Source of the DNA: Hoeflea_A sp963921345
GTDB lineage: Bacteria > Pseudomonadota > Alphaproteobacteria > Rhizobiales > Rhizobiaceae
Assembly: GCA_963921345.3 (NCBI GenBank)
Contig: CAWUFE020000007.1
Coordinates: 2,232,001-2,296,000, forward strand
DNA length: 64,000 nucleotides
Reading direction: 5' to 3'
Shown here: one piece after another, positions 34,020 through 42,587 of the stretch
How the letters are laid out: the number at the start of each line of letters is the position of its first letter
How positions within the stretch are numbered: the stretch's first letter is position 1
Translations under genes and position numbers: made by a program
The notes under the pieces: model-generated
Told to the model about the DNA's origin: nothing
What the model saw: only the letters and a program-made list of their open reading frames with translations
Database searches by the model: none

Positions 34020-34810
34020 AACAGGACCTGACCGGCAAGGTGGCGATCGTCACCGGCGGTACGAAAGGCATGGGGCTGGCGATGGCCCACCGGTTTGCCG
34101 GTGGCGGCGCAAGGGTTGTGATCTGCAGCAACGAGCCCCACTCGATCGAAGCTGCAATCGAAAGCGGCCCGAACGCCGCCCAAATGACTGGGGTTGTCGC
34201 CGACGTCGCCAAAATCGCAGACATGGAAAGGCTTGTCGCGGAAACCGTATCCTTGCATGGAGGCGTCGATGTCCTGGCCAATTGCGCCGGCATCCAGCGC
34301 TACGGAACCGTCGTCGACACGACCGAAGCGGTCTGGGACGAGGTGTTCGATGTCAACCTGAAAGGCATCTTTCACGCCGCCAAATACGCGGTGCCGGAAA
34401 TGGAAAACCGCGGTGGCGGGTCGATCATCAACATCGCGTCCGTGCAGGGCTACGCGTCGCAGACCAATGTCGCCGCCTACACCGCCACGAAGGGCGCCAT
34501 ACTCGCCCTCACCCGCGCCATGGCCCTCGACCATGCCGACGCCGGCATCCGGGTCAATGCCATCTGCCCGGCCTCGGTCGACACGCCGATGCTGCGCTGG
34601 GCGGCGGACCTGTGGAAGGGCGACCGGACCGCCGAGGAGATGGTCGAGTTGTGGGGCAAGGCGCATCCGGCGGGCCGCGTCGGCCGCCCGGAGGAAATCG
34701 CCGAGCTCGCGGCCTTTCTGGCCGGCGATTCCTGCCCCTTCATGACCGGCGCCGACCTCAAGGTCGATGGCGGCGTGCTCGCCAAGCTCGGCATCCTTCT
34801 GCCTGACTAG
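34016..34810 (+). CDS. Short-chain dehydrogenase/reductase (probable sugar dehydrogenase)
   Basis: SDR of 264 residues. Cofactor motif TGGTKGMG (about 14-21), NCAG (about 91), catalytic Ser in NIASVQGYA and Tyr-Lys in AYTATKGAI (about 159-163). The start at 34016 overlaps the regulator stop (ATGA). Its place beside a sugar isomerase, sugar importer, lactonase and acid-sugar dehydratase suggests it oxidises a sugar to its lactone, or a later intermediate. The substrate cannot be read from sequence. Confidence 0.87.
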   Translation: MKQDLTGKVAIVTGGTKGMGLAMAHRFAGGGARVVICSNEPHSIEAAIESGPNAAQMTGVVADVAKIADMERLVAETVSLHGGVDVLANCAGIQRYGTVVDTTEAVWDEVFDVNLKGIFHAAKYAVPEMENRGGGSIINIASVQGYASQTNVAAYTATKGAILALTRAMALDHADAGIRVNAICPASVDTPMLRWAADLWKGDRTAEEMVELWGKAHPAGRVGRPEEIAELAAFLAGDSCPFMTGADLKVDGGVLAKLGILLPD

Positions 34811-34820
34811 GGGAACGGCC

Positions 34821-36008
34821 ATGTCCTATCGCGATCCGGATTTTCTCAAGGCGCATATCAAGAGCATCATCGATTTCTACCATCCCGCCTGCCTCGACAC
34901 GGAGCGCGGCGGCTACATCAATCAGATGCGCGACGACGGCTCCATCTACGACCGCGATACCAAGCACCTCGTCGGAACCTGCCGGTTTATCTACAATTAT
35001 TCGCTGGCGTCCATCGTTCTGGACAACGCCGATTACAAGGACGCGGCCGCACACGGTCTCGACTGCCTGACCGATCAGCACCGGCAACCCGACGGCGGCC
35101 ATGCGTGGGTGCTCGACGGAGATGGCGTCGCTGATGGCACACGGCACTGCTATGGCCACGCCTTCGTTTTGCTGGCGTCGGCCGGTGCGGCTAAAGCCGG
35201 CGTCGAGGGTGCTGTGGATCTCGCATCGGAGACATTCGATCTGCTGGAACAGCGGTTCTGGGATCCGCATGCGCAGCTTTATGTCGATGAAATCGCCGAG
35301 GGCGACTGGTCAGCGGTCAGCGACTATCGCGGCCAGAATGCCAACATGCATATGTGCGAGGCAATGCTATCGGCATTCGAGGCGACCGGTGAGCAGCGTT
35401 ATCTCGACCGTGCCCATCTTTTGGCAAAACGCATCTGCGTCGATCTTGCCGCTGCCGCCGACGGCCTGATCTGGGAGCACTATCACCACGACTGGACCCA
35501 CAACTGGGACTACAACCGCGACGATCCGAAGAACCTGTTCCGCCCCTTCGGGTATCTTCCCGGGCATTTCACGGAATGGTCGAAACTGCTGCTGATCCTC
35601 GAGCGTTACCGGCCGGAACCCTTGATGCTGCAATCCGCCGACCTGCTGTTCAACACCGCGTTGGGCAAGAGCTGGGACCATGAGAGCGGCGGCATGCACT
35701 ACACCTTCGACTCAGAAGGCAACATCCTGGATACCGATCGTTACTACTGGGTGCTCGCGGAAACCATCGCGGCCGCCGCTCTGCTGGCACTGCGAACGGG
35801 CGATCCGGCTTACTGGAACTGGTACGAAAAGGCGTGGGCGTTCTCCGCTGCCCACTTCGTCGATCACCAATATGGCGCCTGGTACCGGATCCTGGACCGG
35901 AACAACTCGCGCTACGACGACAAGAAGAGCCCGCCGAGCAAGACCGACTATCACCCGCTGGCGGCCTGTTTCGAGGTCCTGGAAGCCATGCGCCTGACGG
36001 AGGCGTAA
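34821..36008 (+). CDS. AGE-family sugar isomerase/epimerase (YihS/mannose isomerase type)
   Basis: (alpha/alpha)6-barrel enzyme of 395 residues from ATG 34821 (MSYRDPDFLKAHIK), 10 bp after the dehydrogenase. Residues that I recall as catalytic in YihS-type aldose-ketose isomerases occur at nearly the same numbers: Arg55 (GTCRFIYNYS), His177 (NMHMCEAM), His249 (YLPGHFTEW) and His378 (TDYHPLAAC). This favours an aldose-ketose isomerase such as mannose or sulfoquinovose isomerase over N-acylglucosamine 2-epimerase. The numbering match comes from memory, not from an alignment. Confidence 0.85.
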   Translation: MSYRDPDFLKAHIKSIIDFYHPACLDTERGGYINQMRDDGSIYDRDTKHLVGTCRFIYNYSLASIVLDNADYKDAAAHGLDCLTDQHRQPDGGHAWVLDGDGVADGTRHCYGHAFVLLASAGAAKAGVEGAVDLASETFDLLEQRFWDPHAQLYVDEIAEGDWSAVSDYRGQNANMHMCEAMLSAFEATGEQRYLDRAHLLAKRICVDLAAAADGLIWEHYHHDWTHNWDYNRDDPKNLFRPFGYLPGHFTEWSKLLLILERYRPEPLMLQSADLLFNTALGKSWDHESGGMHYTFDSEGNILDTDRYYWVLAETIAAAALLALRTGDPAYWNWYEKAWAFSAAHFVDHQYGAWYRILDRNNSRYDDKKSPPSKTDYHPLAACFEVLEAMRLTEA

Positions 36009-36014
36009 ACCGAC

Positions 36015-36046
36015 GAGCTTCCCCGTGATGGCACACGGGGAAGCTC
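36015..36046 (+). other. Intercistronic stem-loop before the binding-protein gene
   Basis: GAGCTTCCCCGTG and CACGGGGAAGCTC form a perfect 13-bp stem with a 6-nt loop, 6 bp after the isomerase stop and 66 bp before the binding-protein start. There is no T tract. It could terminate weakly or protect the 5' side of the transporter message. Confidence 0.7.
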
Positions 36047-36111
36047 TCAGCCCCCAGACCGTTTCGAGCGCTTGCCGCGTCCGGTCTGGACACTAAACAC
36101 TGGAGGAAGAT

Positions 36112-37110
36112 ATGCCGAAACTAGCAGATGTAAAGTGGCTGAGACCTGCCCTCGCCGGGCTGACATTGTGCGCCGGACTGGCGGTCTCGACGGCCAGCCA
36201 TGCCGAGTACAAGTTCACCTATCTGACCCAGACCGGAGTGGACAACACCTTCTGGCAGACCATCAAGCGCGGCATGGACGATGCCTGCACCACCTTGCAG
36301 GTCGACTGTCAGCTGATCTTCACCCAGGAGAACGGCAACCTGCAGATGCACCTGCAGAACCTCGAGACCGTCATCTCCCAGAATGTCGATGGCATCGTGT
36401 CGGTGATCGTGCATGACGAACTCTATGACGAGGCCATCGACCGGGCGCGGGAAGCGGGTATCCCGGTGATCATCTCCAACGTGGACGACACCCAGGGGGC
36501 GGACGGCAATGCGCGGCTCGCTTTCGTCGGGCAGGACCTCTACCGCGCCGGCTACGAGGTGGCGAAGGGGCTTTCCGATCAGTTCGACCGAAGCAAACCG
36601 GCCCATGTGCTTCTCGGCCTGGCCCGGCCGGGCGAAAGCTGGGCGGAGGACCGGATCGGCGGCGCTCGGCAGTGGCTGGACGAGCTCAACGCCGCCCATC
36701 CGGACTGGCAGGTCACCCACGAGACCATCGACTCCGCGAACGACCTCTCGGTTACCGGATCGCGCATCTGCCAATACGTTCAAGGCCACCCCGAAACGAC
36801 CGCGGTCATTGGTGCCGGATTCTGGTTTGCCGGAGCCGGCGAGTGCCTTCGCGACCTCGGCAAGAAACCCGGCGACGTTCTGATGGGCGGCTTCGACCTG
36901 GTGCCGATCCTGATGGATGAAATGTCCAAGGGCTATGTGCACCTGACCGTCGATCAGCAGCCCTATCTGCAGGGATACCTGCCGATCCTGCAGCTCTACC
37001 TGATCAACAAGTTCGGCCTCAGCGCCTGGGACGTTAACACCGGCAAGGCGTTGATAACGCCGGCCGATGTCGATGCGGTCAACAGGTTCGTCGCCATGGG
37101 CGTGCGCTAG
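36112..37110 (+). CDS. Sugar ABC transporter substrate-binding protein (Peripla_BP_4)
   Basis: Secreted protein of 332 residues; the signal peptide ends near SHA-EYKFTY (about residue 31). The fold shows EYKFTYLTQTGVDNTFWQT, VDGIVSVIVHDELYDEAID and GIPVIISNVDDTQGAD. It contains four conserved-looking cysteines at about 62, 66, 221 and 243. GGAGGA lies upstream of ATG 36112. It belongs to the third CUT2 importer of the window together with the genes at 37227 and 38195, in the operon led by the GntR-type regulator. Confidence 0.88.
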   Translation: MPKLADVKWLRPALAGLTLCAGLAVSTASHAEYKFTYLTQTGVDNTFWQTIKRGMDDACTTLQVDCQLIFTQENGNLQMHLQNLETVISQNVDGIVSVIVHDELYDEAIDRAREAGIPVIISNVDDTQGADGNARLAFVGQDLYRAGYEVAKGLSDQFDRSKPAHVLLGLARPGESWAEDRIGGARQWLDELNAAHPDWQVTHETIDSANDLSVTGSRICQYVQGHPETTAVIGAGFWFAGAGECLRDLGKKPGDVLMGGFDLVPILMDEMSKGYVHLTVDQQPYLQGYLPILQLYLINKFGLSAWDVNTGKALITPADVDAVNRFVAMGVR

Positions 37111-37119
37111 GCGTTTGCC

Positions 37120-37145
37120 GGGCGGCGGCCGACCGGCCGCCGTCC
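37120..37145 (+). other. Intercistronic stem-loop after the binding-protein gene
   Basis: CGGCGGCC-GACC-GGCCGCCG forms a perfect 8-bp core stem (37123-37142), extended by a G-U and two G-C pairs. It is 9 bp behind the binding-protein stop and 80 bp before the permease start. Confidence 0.65.
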
Positions 37146-37226
37146 CCTCGCCACTTCAGTCGACACATGCCGTTTTGACCGGCCACTGCCGGCGGGTCAC
37201 ACTTGCCCTTTGCCGAAAGGACGATC

Positions 37227-38198
37227 ATGCGATCAGTCTTGAAAAATCTGATGACGCGGCCGGAAGTCAGCGCCCTGGCCATGCTTGTCCTGATGGTGGT
37301 CGTGTTCACCTTCGCATCCGACCGGTTCCTGACGCTCAACAATTTCATGATCGTGCTGCAGCCGCTGCCGGAGATCGCCCTGATGGCGATCGGGGTGACC
37401 GTCCTGATGATCGCCGGCGAGTTCGACCTGTCCGTGGGATCGGTCTTTGCCCTCTCCCCCATGGTCATGGTCATGCTGCTGGCGGAAGGAACGCCGGTCG
37501 GGCTGGCGATCGCCGTGGGTCTTCTGGCAGCCCTGCTGGTCGGCCTTGCCAATGCCGGCATGACCTTGAAGGTCGGCCTGCCCTCATTCATCGCCACGCT
37601 CGGCGCCCTGTTCATGGTGCGCAGTCTGGCCATCGTGATATCCGGCGGGTTTCCGCCGGCCTTCCCCCGCGACATGGACACATCGTGGCTGGTCGGCCGG
37701 ATCGACTTGCTGCGGGCGTCGATTTTTTACCTGCTCGGCATCGCCATCATCATCGCCGTGTGGCTGCGGCGGACCGATTTCGGCAGCTGGATTTTTGCCA
37801 CCGGCGGCAATCAGCAGGCGGCGCGCGATATGGGCATCAACACCGCACTCGTCAAAACCACTTGCTTTTGCCTGTGTTCGGTTCTCGCCGGATTTGCCGG
37901 CATTATCCTCGCTTTCCGCATCAAGGCGATCGTCCCGTCCATGGGAACCGGCCTCGAGTTGCAGGCCATAGCGGCGGCCGTCATCGGCGGTGCTGCGCTG
38001 ACCGGCGGCATCGGGTCGGTTGCCGGCGCCATCATCGGAGCGCTGCTGATCGCCTTCATCGAGAACATCATCATCTTGCTGAGGATCGACGCCAACTGGT
38101 TCAAATTCGCCGTCGGCGCCATGATCGTCGTATCGGTCGCGCTAAACACCTGGATCCGGCGGACGGCGGAGCGCATGCGATTGGGGGAAGCCCAATGA
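37227..38198 (+). CDS. Sugar ABC transporter permease (RbsC family)
   Basis: CUT2 permease of 323 residues from ATG 37227 (MRSVLKNLMTRPEV), preceded by GAAAGGA; an in-frame ATG at 37203 has no site. The family motif appears as SWIFATGGNQQAARDMGI (about 192-209) and VLMIAGEFDLSVGS (about 63-76) as in other RbsC proteins. It is coupled to the ATPase gene by an ATGA overlap. Confidence 0.9.
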   Translation: MRSVLKNLMTRPEVSALAMLVLMVVVFTFASDRFLTLNNFMIVLQPLPEIALMAIGVTVLMIAGEFDLSVGSVFALSPMVMVMLLAEGTPVGLAIAVGLLAALLVGLANAGMTLKVGLPSFIATLGALFMVRSLAIVISGGFPPAFPRDMDTSWLVGRIDLLRASIFYLLGIAIIIAVWLRRTDFGSWIFATGGNQQAARDMGINTALVKTTCFCLCSVLAGFAGIILAFRIKAIVPSMGTGLELQAIAAAVIGGAALTGGIGSVAGAIIGALLIAFIENIIILLRIDANWFKFAVGAMIVVSVALNTWIRRTAERMRLGEAQ

Positions 38199-38953
38199 CC
38201 TTTGCCGAAACGCCGGGGGCCGAAGGCTATCTGCTGCGCTGTGTCGGCCTGCACAAATGGTACGGCTCTGTGCACGCGCTCAGAAATGTCGACTTCAATG
38301 TCCGGACCGGCGAAGTGGTGGGTCTCGTCGGCGACAACGGCGCCGGCAAATCCACACTAATCAAGGTGCTCTCCGGCGTCCATCGTCAGGACAAAGGGGA
38401 GATTTTCCTGGAAGGCCGCAAGGTGGTGATCGACCGCCCGCGGACCGCCATGCAACTGGGCATCGAGACGATCTACCAGTACACGGCGATGATCCCTGAA
38501 ATGTCCATCCTGAGGAACATCTTCATCGGCCGCGAGCTGCGCAAGGGCGGGCCGCGCGGCCTCGGCTGGCTCGACCGTAAGCGCATGGCCGAGGAGGCGG
38601 TCGCGTCGATCGCTGAAGTCGGCCTCGATCTGGAATCGCCGCATCGACCTGTCAAGGAATTGTCCGGCGGCCAGCGGCAGGGCGTGGCGATCGCCCGCGC
38701 CATGCATTTCCAGTCGAAGATCCTGATCCTCGATGAGCCGACCAACCACCTGTCGGTGAAGGAGACCAACAAGGTGCTCGACCATGTCAGGAAGCTGAGC
38801 GAACAGGGCGTCACCTGCATCTTCATCAGCCATAACCTGCACCACATCCATCCGATTTCGGACCGCATCGTGGCGATGGCCCGCGGCGAAAAGATCGCCG
38901 ACATCCATCCCGACGATACCAATATCGACGATTTGAACCGGATGATCAGCTGA
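38195..38953 (+). CDS. Sugar ABC transporter ATP-binding protein, single-domain FrcA type
   Basis: ATPase of 252 residues. Walker A GDNGAGKST (about 46-54), Q-loop IYQYTAMIPEM, signature LSGGQRQGVAIARAM, Walker B LILDEPTNHLSV and switch His in FISHNLHHI. It is similar in build to the ATPase at 2200. It is translationally coupled to the permease; the dehydratase gene follows after 21 bp. Confidence 0.92.
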   Translation: MTFAETPGAEGYLLRCVGLHKWYGSVHALRNVDFNVRTGEVVGLVGDNGAGKSTLIKVLSGVHRQDKGEIFLEGRKVVIDRPRTAMQLGIETIYQYTAMIPEMSILRNIFIGRELRKGGPRGLGWLDRKRMAEEAVASIAEVGLDLESPHRPVKELSGGQRQGVAIARAMHFQSKILILDEPTNHLSVKETNKVLDHVRKLSEQGVTCIFISHNLHHIHPISDRIVAMARGEKIADIHPDDTNIDDLNRMIS

Positions 38954-38974
38954 TCGTTTTTGGGAAGTTGCGTC

Positions 38975-40216
38975 ATGAAACGACCGAAGATTACCGACGT
39001 AAGGGCAACCACCGTCACGGTGCCGCTCATCGCGCCGCTGCGCACATCCAACGGCGCCCACTGGGGGCGGTTCGTGCGCACCATCGTCGAGGTCGAGACC
39101 GATGCCGGTATCGTCGGCCTCGGTGAGATGGGCGGCGGCGGCGAATCCGCCGAGATGGCGATCGCCGGGCTGAAATCCTATCTCGTCGGGCACGATCCCT
39201 TCGATCTGGAAGCCCTGCGCTTCAAGATCTGCAACCCGACGGCAAGCCTCTACAACAACCGCACCCAGTTGCACGCCGCGCTGGAATTCGCCTGTCTGGA
39301 TATCGTCGGACAGTTCCTTTCGGTGCCGGTCTATGATCTGCTGGGCGGGAAGCTGCGCGACGAGGTGGAGTTTGCCAGCTATCTGTTTTTCCGCCTGCCG
39401 AACGAAAGCACCGGCGAAGGCGAGGTCCGAACGCCGGAACAGCTGGTGGAGAATGCTCTCGAGACCAAGCGCAAATACGGCTTTCGCGTTCACAAGCTGA
39501 AAAGCGGCGTGTTCACGCCCGACTACGAACTCGATCTGTTTCGCGAACTGGCCTCGGCCGTCGAGGGCGACGCGGTCCGTTTCGACCCGAATGCCGCCTA
39601 TTCGGTGCAGGAGGCCATCCGTTTCGGCAACGCCATCGAGGACTTGAACAACGACTATTTCGAGGATCCGACCTGGGGGCTGAACGGCATGCGGCAGGTC
39701 CGCGAGGCCGTCAACATCCCGCTCGCGACCAATACGGTCGTGGTCAATTTCGAACAGCTTGCCAGCAATATCCGCGACCCCGCCTGCGACGTCATTTTGC
39801 TCGACACGACGTTCTGGGGCGGCATCCGCCCCTGCCTCAAGGCGGCCGGCGTCTGCGAGACGTTTCAAGTCGGCGTCGCTGTACACTCGTCCGGAGAACT
39901 CGGCATCCAGCTGGCGACCATGCTGCATCTCGGCGCCACCGTGCCCAATCTCGCACTGGCCGCCGACGCGCACTATCATCACCTGACCGACGACATCATC
40001 GCGGGCGGCCCGATGCGCTACCGCAACGGCAGGATCAAGGTTCCGGACACGCCCGGTCTCGGCATCACGCTCGACGCCGACAAGGTCGCCGAGTATCACG
40101 AGCTCTACCGAAAGCTCGGTTCCTACGCCTATGACCGCGATCCCAGCAGGCCGGAATGGTATCCGCTGGTGCCGAATACGCGCTGGGCGGATCCGACGGT
40201 CGCGGCGCGGACGTGA
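38975..40216 (+). CDS. Enolase-superfamily acid-sugar dehydratase, glucarate dehydratase-like
   Basis: Protein of 413 residues from ATG 38975. Catalytic residues of the glucarate dehydratase subgroup are visible: Lys174 and Lys176 in HKLKSGV, metal ligands Asp in RFDPNAAY, Glu in EDPTWGL and Asn in ATNTVV, and the Asp277-His304 pair (LLDTTFWGG and VHSSGEL). The glucarate dehydratase HSNNH motif is replaced by HSSGE, so the substrate is probably not glucarate. It should remove water from an aldonate or aldarate to give a 2-keto-3-deoxy acid. It sits between the importer and a lactonase, with a GTGA or 11-bp junction to the latter. Confidence 0.88.
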   Translation: MKRPKITDVRATTVTVPLIAPLRTSNGAHWGRFVRTIVEVETDAGIVGLGEMGGGGESAEMAIAGLKSYLVGHDPFDLEALRFKICNPTASLYNNRTQLHAALEFACLDIVGQFLSVPVYDLLGGKLRDEVEFASYLFFRLPNESTGEGEVRTPEQLVENALETKRKYGFRVHKLKSGVFTPDYELDLFRELASAVEGDAVRFDPNAAYSVQEAIRFGNAIEDLNNDYFEDPTWGLNGMRQVREAVNIPLATNTVVVNFEQLASNIRDPACDVILLDTTFWGGIRPCLKAAGVCETFQVGVAVHSSGELGIQLATMLHLGATVPNLALAADAHYHHLTDDIIAGGPMRYRNGRIKVPDTPGLGITLDADKVAEYHELYRKLGSYAYDRDPSRPEWYPLVPNTRWADPTVAART

Positions 40217-40227
40217 AGGCGCCGGTT

Positions 40228-41136
40228 ATGAACGCACGGCAAATCGAAATCGCTGTCGATGCCCGCAATCAGGTTGGCGAGAGCCCCATTTGGGACGCGG
40301 CTGAGCAGGCACTCTACTGGGTGGATATCGTCGGCAAATCCATCCACCGTTTCGCCCCATCGAGCGCCGGTCTGCGACGCTGGCAAACCGACGATTTTCC
40401 CACCGCCATCGCTTTGATCGACGGCGAGCACTCAGCCATCCTGGCGCTTGCCGGCGGTGTCTTCCTGTTCGATTTCGCCGGCCGTATGCAGCGATTTGCC
40501 ACGCCCGACGATCTGGCCGGCAACCGGTTGAACGAGGGCAAATGCGATCCGGCGGGGAGGTTCTGGGTCGGTTCCATGCAGACCAACCTCAATGCGGACG
40601 GCTCGGGTCGCGACATGACCGCCCATTGCGGTGCTCTTTTCAGGGTCGGGACCGACGGCGCCAGCGAGCGGTTCAGCGAATTCGAGTTCGGCATATCGAA
40701 CACGATGGCCTGGTCGCGCGACGAAAAACACTTCTATTTCGGCGATTCGCTGCGCAACGCGCTGTTTCGCTACAACTATGACCGCGATACCGGCAGCGTT
40801 TCCAACAGGCGGGTCTTTTTCGAACGCGACGACCTCGGCTTCCCGGACGGGTCCTGCATCGACGACGATGGCTGTCTCTGGAACGCCCGGTTCGGCGCAG
40901 GCAAACTGTTGCGCATCACGCCGCAAGGGGCCGTAGACCGCTTGATCGACCTGCCGGTGACCAATCCAACCAGTTGCACCTTCGGCGGCACCGACGGACG
41001 CACCCTTTTCGTCACCTCGGCTCGGTTCAGCCTGAGCGAGCAAGCCATCGAGAGCAATCCGGTCGAGGGCGCGCTCCTGGCCGTTGACGTCGGCGTGTCA
41101 GGGCCCTCCGACCGCAGGTTCTCCAGACCTGGATAA
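40228..41136 (+). CDS. SMP-30/gluconolactonase family lactonase
   Basis: Beta-propeller lactonase of 302 residues. Metal and active-site residues: Glu in VGESPIWD (about 17), Asn in RLNEGKCD (about 103), Asn in GISNTMAWSRDE and Asp in FPDGSCIDDDG. ATG 40228 has GAAGGCG upstream; GTG 40213, overlapping the dehydratase stop, is the alternative. It would hydrolyse the lactone made by the dehydrogenase at 34016 to the acid used by the dehydratase. About 160 bp without evident signals follow before the next operon. Confidence 0.87.
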   Translation: MNARQIEIAVDARNQVGESPIWDAAEQALYWVDIVGKSIHRFAPSSAGLRRWQTDDFPTAIALIDGEHSAILALAGGVFLFDFAGRMQRFATPDDLAGNRLNEGKCDPAGRFWVGSMQTNLNADGSGRDMTAHCGALFRVGTDGASERFSEFEFGISNTMAWSRDEKHFYFGDSLRNALFRYNYDRDTGSVSNRRVFFERDDLGFPDGSCIDDDGCLWNARFGAGKLLRITPQGAVDRLIDLPVTNPTSCTFGGTDGRTLFVTSARFSLSEQAIESNPVEGALLAVDVGVSGPSDRRFSRPG

Positions 41137-41297
41137 ACCGGGCTCCGCGTTCGCCCAAATTCGCAACTGTTTCCGCCCAGCGTGAAAAGCAACCCGCATC
41201 GACCGCCGGCACAATGCCCAGGGTCAGGATTGCGGGCGGCTTGAAAAACAGGCTCCGCCCGTTCCAACGATTTCGATTGTCTTTGGGAGGAGCAATT

Positions 41298-42557
41298 ATG
41301 GATCACACAAGCTTCGCGGGAGTCGCCCTCTTCGGCATCGCGCTCCTGTTTCAAACGGCAGCTGCATCGGCCGAAGAGCCGGTGTGCGGGCTGAACAACG
41401 GACAAAAGGCGACCGGAGAGCCGATCCTGGTCGGCGGTATCAACGGCAACGCCCCACCCGGGGATTTTTCCGGCGGAACCGATGCGGCCACCGCCTATTT
41501 CGCCTGCATCAACGACAATGGCGGCATTCATGGACGCCCGATCGAGTATCTGGTCGAAAACGACCAGTGGAACCCGGAACTGGCCGGCCAGGTGGCGACC
41601 AAACTGGTCAAGGACAAGGGCGTCGTGGCTCTGGTCGGCAACGGATCGGTCGTCTCGATGGCTGTCAATGCCGGGCTCTACCGCGACGAAAACGTCATGG
41701 CGATGGCGTCGGCCTGCGCCATTTCGGACTGCTACGAAAACTCCAACATCGTCTCGACCAATCAGGGTCCCCTGCCCTCCGGCATCGGCGCCATGAAATT
41801 CGCCATCGAGGAGCTCGGCACCGAGCATGTCGGCTGCATCGGCTTCAACATCCCCAACAATGGCGGATGGGCCTGCGACTGGGTCGGCAAATACATGGAA
41901 TCGAAGGGCAAGAAATCGACGGCCCTGCTGATGGACCCGACCGCGGTCGACCTCAACTCGGTCTATCTGCAGGCCTTCGCCGAAGGTGTCGACACCATCC
42001 TCCTGATGCTGCCCGCCGGACCGGCGATCGGCATCCTCAAGGTGGCCGAAGAGCAGGACGGGCGCGACGACTTCATCTGGGTCTCGCCGACGCCGCTCTA
42101 CGACCGCTCGGTGCCGGCGGCGCTGGGCGACTATTGGAACGGCAAGGTCTACGTCAATATCGAACTGGCGCCGTTCGATTCGGACGGACCGGACAATCGC
42201 AACTGGAAAGCTGTCACGGCCAAATACGGCCGGGACGGCGATGCCAACGACACGTTCTCGCAGTCGGGCTACGTCTCCGCCAAGTTCTTCGTCGAGACGC
42301 TGCTGAAAATGGAGCCCGGCGACATCAACCGAGACAGCGTCACCACAGCGATCAAGGGCATCTCCGGAATGACGACGGACCTGCTGTGCGGACCTTACTA
42401 TGTCGGCGATTTCGACCGCCACATGCACAATCATGCCGGGCGCATGGTTGTCTTCCGCAACGGCCGGTTCGAGATGGTGCGCGACTGTTACGACATCGAC
42501 TCGAGCTACCTGGACGACATTCGCGAACAGGAGCGTTCGCTGGGGCTGACCCAGTAG
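41298..42557 (+). CDS. Branched-chain amino acid-type ABC substrate-binding protein (LivK family)
   Basis: Secreted binding protein of 419 residues (Peripla_BP_6 type). The signal peptide ends near ASA-EEPVCG (about 26), and GGGAGG precedes ATG 41298. Fold segments include EPILVGGINGNAPPGDFSGG, VVALVGNGSVVSMAV and HVGCIGFNIPNNGG. Several cysteines (about 30, 74, 138, 143, 179, 193) suggest disulfides. Proteins of this family bind amino acids, amides, urea or aromatic acids; this ligand is unknown. It heads the five-gene LivKHMGF-type operon. Confidence 0.88.
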   Translation: MDHTSFAGVALFGIALLFQTAAASAEEPVCGLNNGQKATGEPILVGGINGNAPPGDFSGGTDAATAYFACINDNGGIHGRPIEYLVENDQWNPELAGQVATKLVKDKGVVALVGNGSVVSMAVNAGLYRDENVMAMASACAISDCYENSNIVSTNQGPLPSGIGAMKFAIEELGTEHVGCIGFNIPNNGGWACDWVGKYMESKGKKSTALLMDPTAVDLNSVYLQAFAEGVDTILLMLPAGPAIGILKVAEEQDGRDDFIWVSPTPLYDRSVPAALGDYWNGKVYVNIELAPFDSDGPDNRNWKAVTAKYGRDGDANDTFSQSGYVSAKFFVETLLKMEPGDINRDSVTTAIKGISGMTTDLLCGPYYVGDFDRHMHNHAGRMVVFRNGRFEMVRDCYDIDSSYLDDIREQERSLGLTQ

Positions 42558-42587
42558 ATCGACGCGGCAAGAGCGCGGAAGACCGTC

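Noticed and set aside
37063..37072. GTTGATAACG within the binding-protein gene as another LacI operator
   Set aside because: It is not palindromic and lies inside a coding region.
36112..37110. TorT (TMAO sensor partner) for the binding protein at 36112
   Set aside because: There is a family resemblance only; it is next to a permease and ATPase, not a TorS sensor kinase, so a transport role is more likely.
38975..40216. True glucarate dehydratase
   Set aside because: The catalytic frame matches, but the HSNNH signature is HSSGE and the substrate loop differs, so only the subgroup is assigned.
34016..41136. Sulfoquinovose (sulfo-ED) pathway
   Set aside because: The YihS-like isomerase, SDR and lactonase are suggestive, but sulfo-ED uses an IlvD-type dehydratase and no sulfonate-specific gene or aldolase is present. 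Kept only as one possible substrate for testing.
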